Assembly: GCF_963678635.1 (NCBI RefSeq)
Contig: NC_087064.1
Location: 6,048,411-6,112,410, forward strand
DNA from: Symsagittifera roscoffensis
Lineage: Eukaryota; Xenacoelomorpha; Acoela; Convolutidae
Direction: 5' to 3'
DNA length: 64,000 nt
The notes beneath the pieces were generated by a model, which ran no database searches, was not told the DNA's origin, and saw only the letters and a list, made by a program, of their open reading frames with translations. Made by a program: the position numbers and the translations under genes. This document shows, piece by piece, positions 62,925-64,000 of the stretch. How positions within the stretch are numbered: the first letter of the stretch is position 1; each line of letters begins with the position of its first letter.

Positions 62925-63125
62925 TTAATCGATTTTTTTATGACATTTTTTTTATCTCAAGTTTTTTTTATAATTTCAGTTGGTTACCGAACTGATATAA
63001 TCCGTAGTTTTGTACTTATAATCGATTATAATCGATTATTTATGAAAAATTTTTTTCTCAAGTTTATTTTGGATTATAATTTCAGTTGGTTACCGAACTA
63101 AAAGAAACTCTAATGTTGTACTTAT
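62925..63125. repeat. Tandem pair ending in TTTCAGTTGGTTACCGAACT
   Basis: Two copies of about 90 bp (62925-63015 and 63030-63125) share TTATAATTTCAGTTGGTTAC, the CGAACT block and TTGTACTTATA. Confidence 0.85.
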
Positions 63126-63130
63126 AGCCA

Positions 63131-63532
63131 CCAGCGGATTTAGGAAGGGGCGTCGGGGGGGGGGGGGGGGGGGTTTGACGCCCCACTCCCCACAGCGGTT
63201 CGACCCCCTGCATACCCAAAAGGTCTCCCCATCCCCCCCCCCCCACTATTTTGAGTCCCCCCCACTATTTTGAGGTCTCCACAATATTTTCAGATATCCA
63301 TTTTTTGCTTAGGAGGGTGCCCGTCGAAAAAAGCTGTTTTTTGGTCAAATTTTTCCAAAAAGTGCCTAAAAATTTCTTTTTTGGCCCGTTTTTTTTTTCA
63401 AAAATTTGCCTGAGACGCATCAAATTTGGCCAAAACAGGGTTTTTTCAATGCCTTGGAAAGCTTGGATTCAATCTTGTCAAGCTTTATAGGGCATAGGAT
63501 ACCCCCTCGCGAAAATCCTAAATCCGCCCCTG
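63131..63532 (+). mobile_element. hAT-type MITE copy
   Basis: Begins CCAGCGGATTTAGG (eroded end), has the G run, TTCGACCCCCTGCATACCC, a TTTTTCCAAAAAGTGCCTAAAA block shared with 42010-42030 and ends CCTAAATCCGCCCCTG. No clean target duplication. Confidence 0.85.
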
Positions 63533-63654
63533 GCTTACTGATTCTTACGTCTTACTGATTTTTACTGGGTTTTCATGCAGAATAGCGAAACTATAATTAA
63601 CTATTATGGGTTTTTCCTGTGAAATATTATTTTGTTAGAAAAAGGGATTACAAT

Positions 63655-63885
63655 CTATTATAATAGACTATAATAGATTAGAAGAGATAAAAAGAGATTT
63701 TCGGAAAAATTATAATTGATTATATCTATTAAAATGTCACCAAAAATGCTATCATTATAATGGATTATAAATCGCTTATATATCTAAAGTTGGCGCTTAA
63801 AATTATTTTTAATTTTGCTAAAAGTACGATTATAATTATAATTTAATCGATTATTTTCTCTTATTTTCACTGAGTGCGTGAGTCT
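63655..63885. repeat. Dispersed AT-rich repeat, copy 2
   Basis: Second copy of 61615-61855, ending in CACTGAGTGCGTGAG. Confidence 0.8.
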
Positions 63886-64000
63886 CTTAACATGTAAGAA
63901 TTTTGTCGGAACGATTTAAAAAAATGAAAACAACAAAGCAAGAACAAAGAGAGCGTCCTTGTTGCGGAATCAGCTTACAATTCACAAAATATACAATTTT

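Overview
The window is animal (metazoan) nuclear DNA, almost certainly from an invertebrate. This rests on its LTR retrotransposons of the Ty3/gypsy and BEL/Pao types, LINE remnants, a tRNA-derived SINE, hAT-type MITEs, a GT31 glycosyltransferase gene and spliced exons with GT-AG borders. I cannot name the species. No prokaryotic operons, rRNA genes, intact tRNA genes or CRISPR arrays were seen.

Left part (1 to about 29.6 kb; base composition clearly more balanced than the rest). Two copies of one family of giant Ty3/gypsy-like element lie head to tail, both on the minus strand. Element 1 runs from a 5' LTR (15153-15951) through a primer-binding site, a long leader with a repeated 14-mer, gag (13404-10087), protease (10086-8953), RT-RNase H (8998-6983) and integrase (6986-3804). 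The integrase reading frame ends in a macro-like (ADP-ribose-binding fold) domain. A conserved spacer of about 0.4 kb follows. After it comes a second coding cassette starting with an SGNH/GDSL-hydrolase-like protein (3408 to the window edge). Element 2 (16428 to about 29590) keeps a 3' LTR, a polypurine tract and the whole cassette (26906-18066) as long open frames, but its pol is badly decayed and has lost most of integrase. Joining the parts seen in both copies gives a family of roughly 23 kb. The cassette sits where errantiviruses carry env, yet nothing in it looks like an envelope protein. Gag-pol supplies particle, copying and integration functions; the role of the cassette is unknown. 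Both copies carry stops or frameshifts and look inactive as read. The two LTRs that face each other are only about 476 bp apart and lie in the same LINE fragment.

Middle part (29.6 to 42.3 kb; AT-rich). It holds two decayed LINEs on the plus strand, one with a foldback MITE inserted in its endonuclease region. The 3' half of that LINE and its flank are tandemly duplicated (about 37.07-39.51 and 39.51-42.30 kb). The second copy carries a 435-bp hAT MITE with a perfect 8-bp target duplication, and the first copy shows the empty site.

Right part (42.3 to 64 kb; AT-rich). Likely host coding sequence is sparse: a candidate terminal exon (42395-42731), a GT31 glycosyltransferase frame with one in-frame stop (minus strand, about 44.4-43.2 kb), two weak candidate exons, and a phase-consistent two-exon gene for a small secreted protein (52594-54807). 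The rest is repeats: foldback units (45-48.5 kb), a SINE with target duplication (50964-51201), more hAT MITE copies, a BEL/Pao integrase remnant (55256-56960), minisatellites, a 256-bp near-perfect palindrome (60023-60278) and AT-rich dispersed repeats up to the edge.
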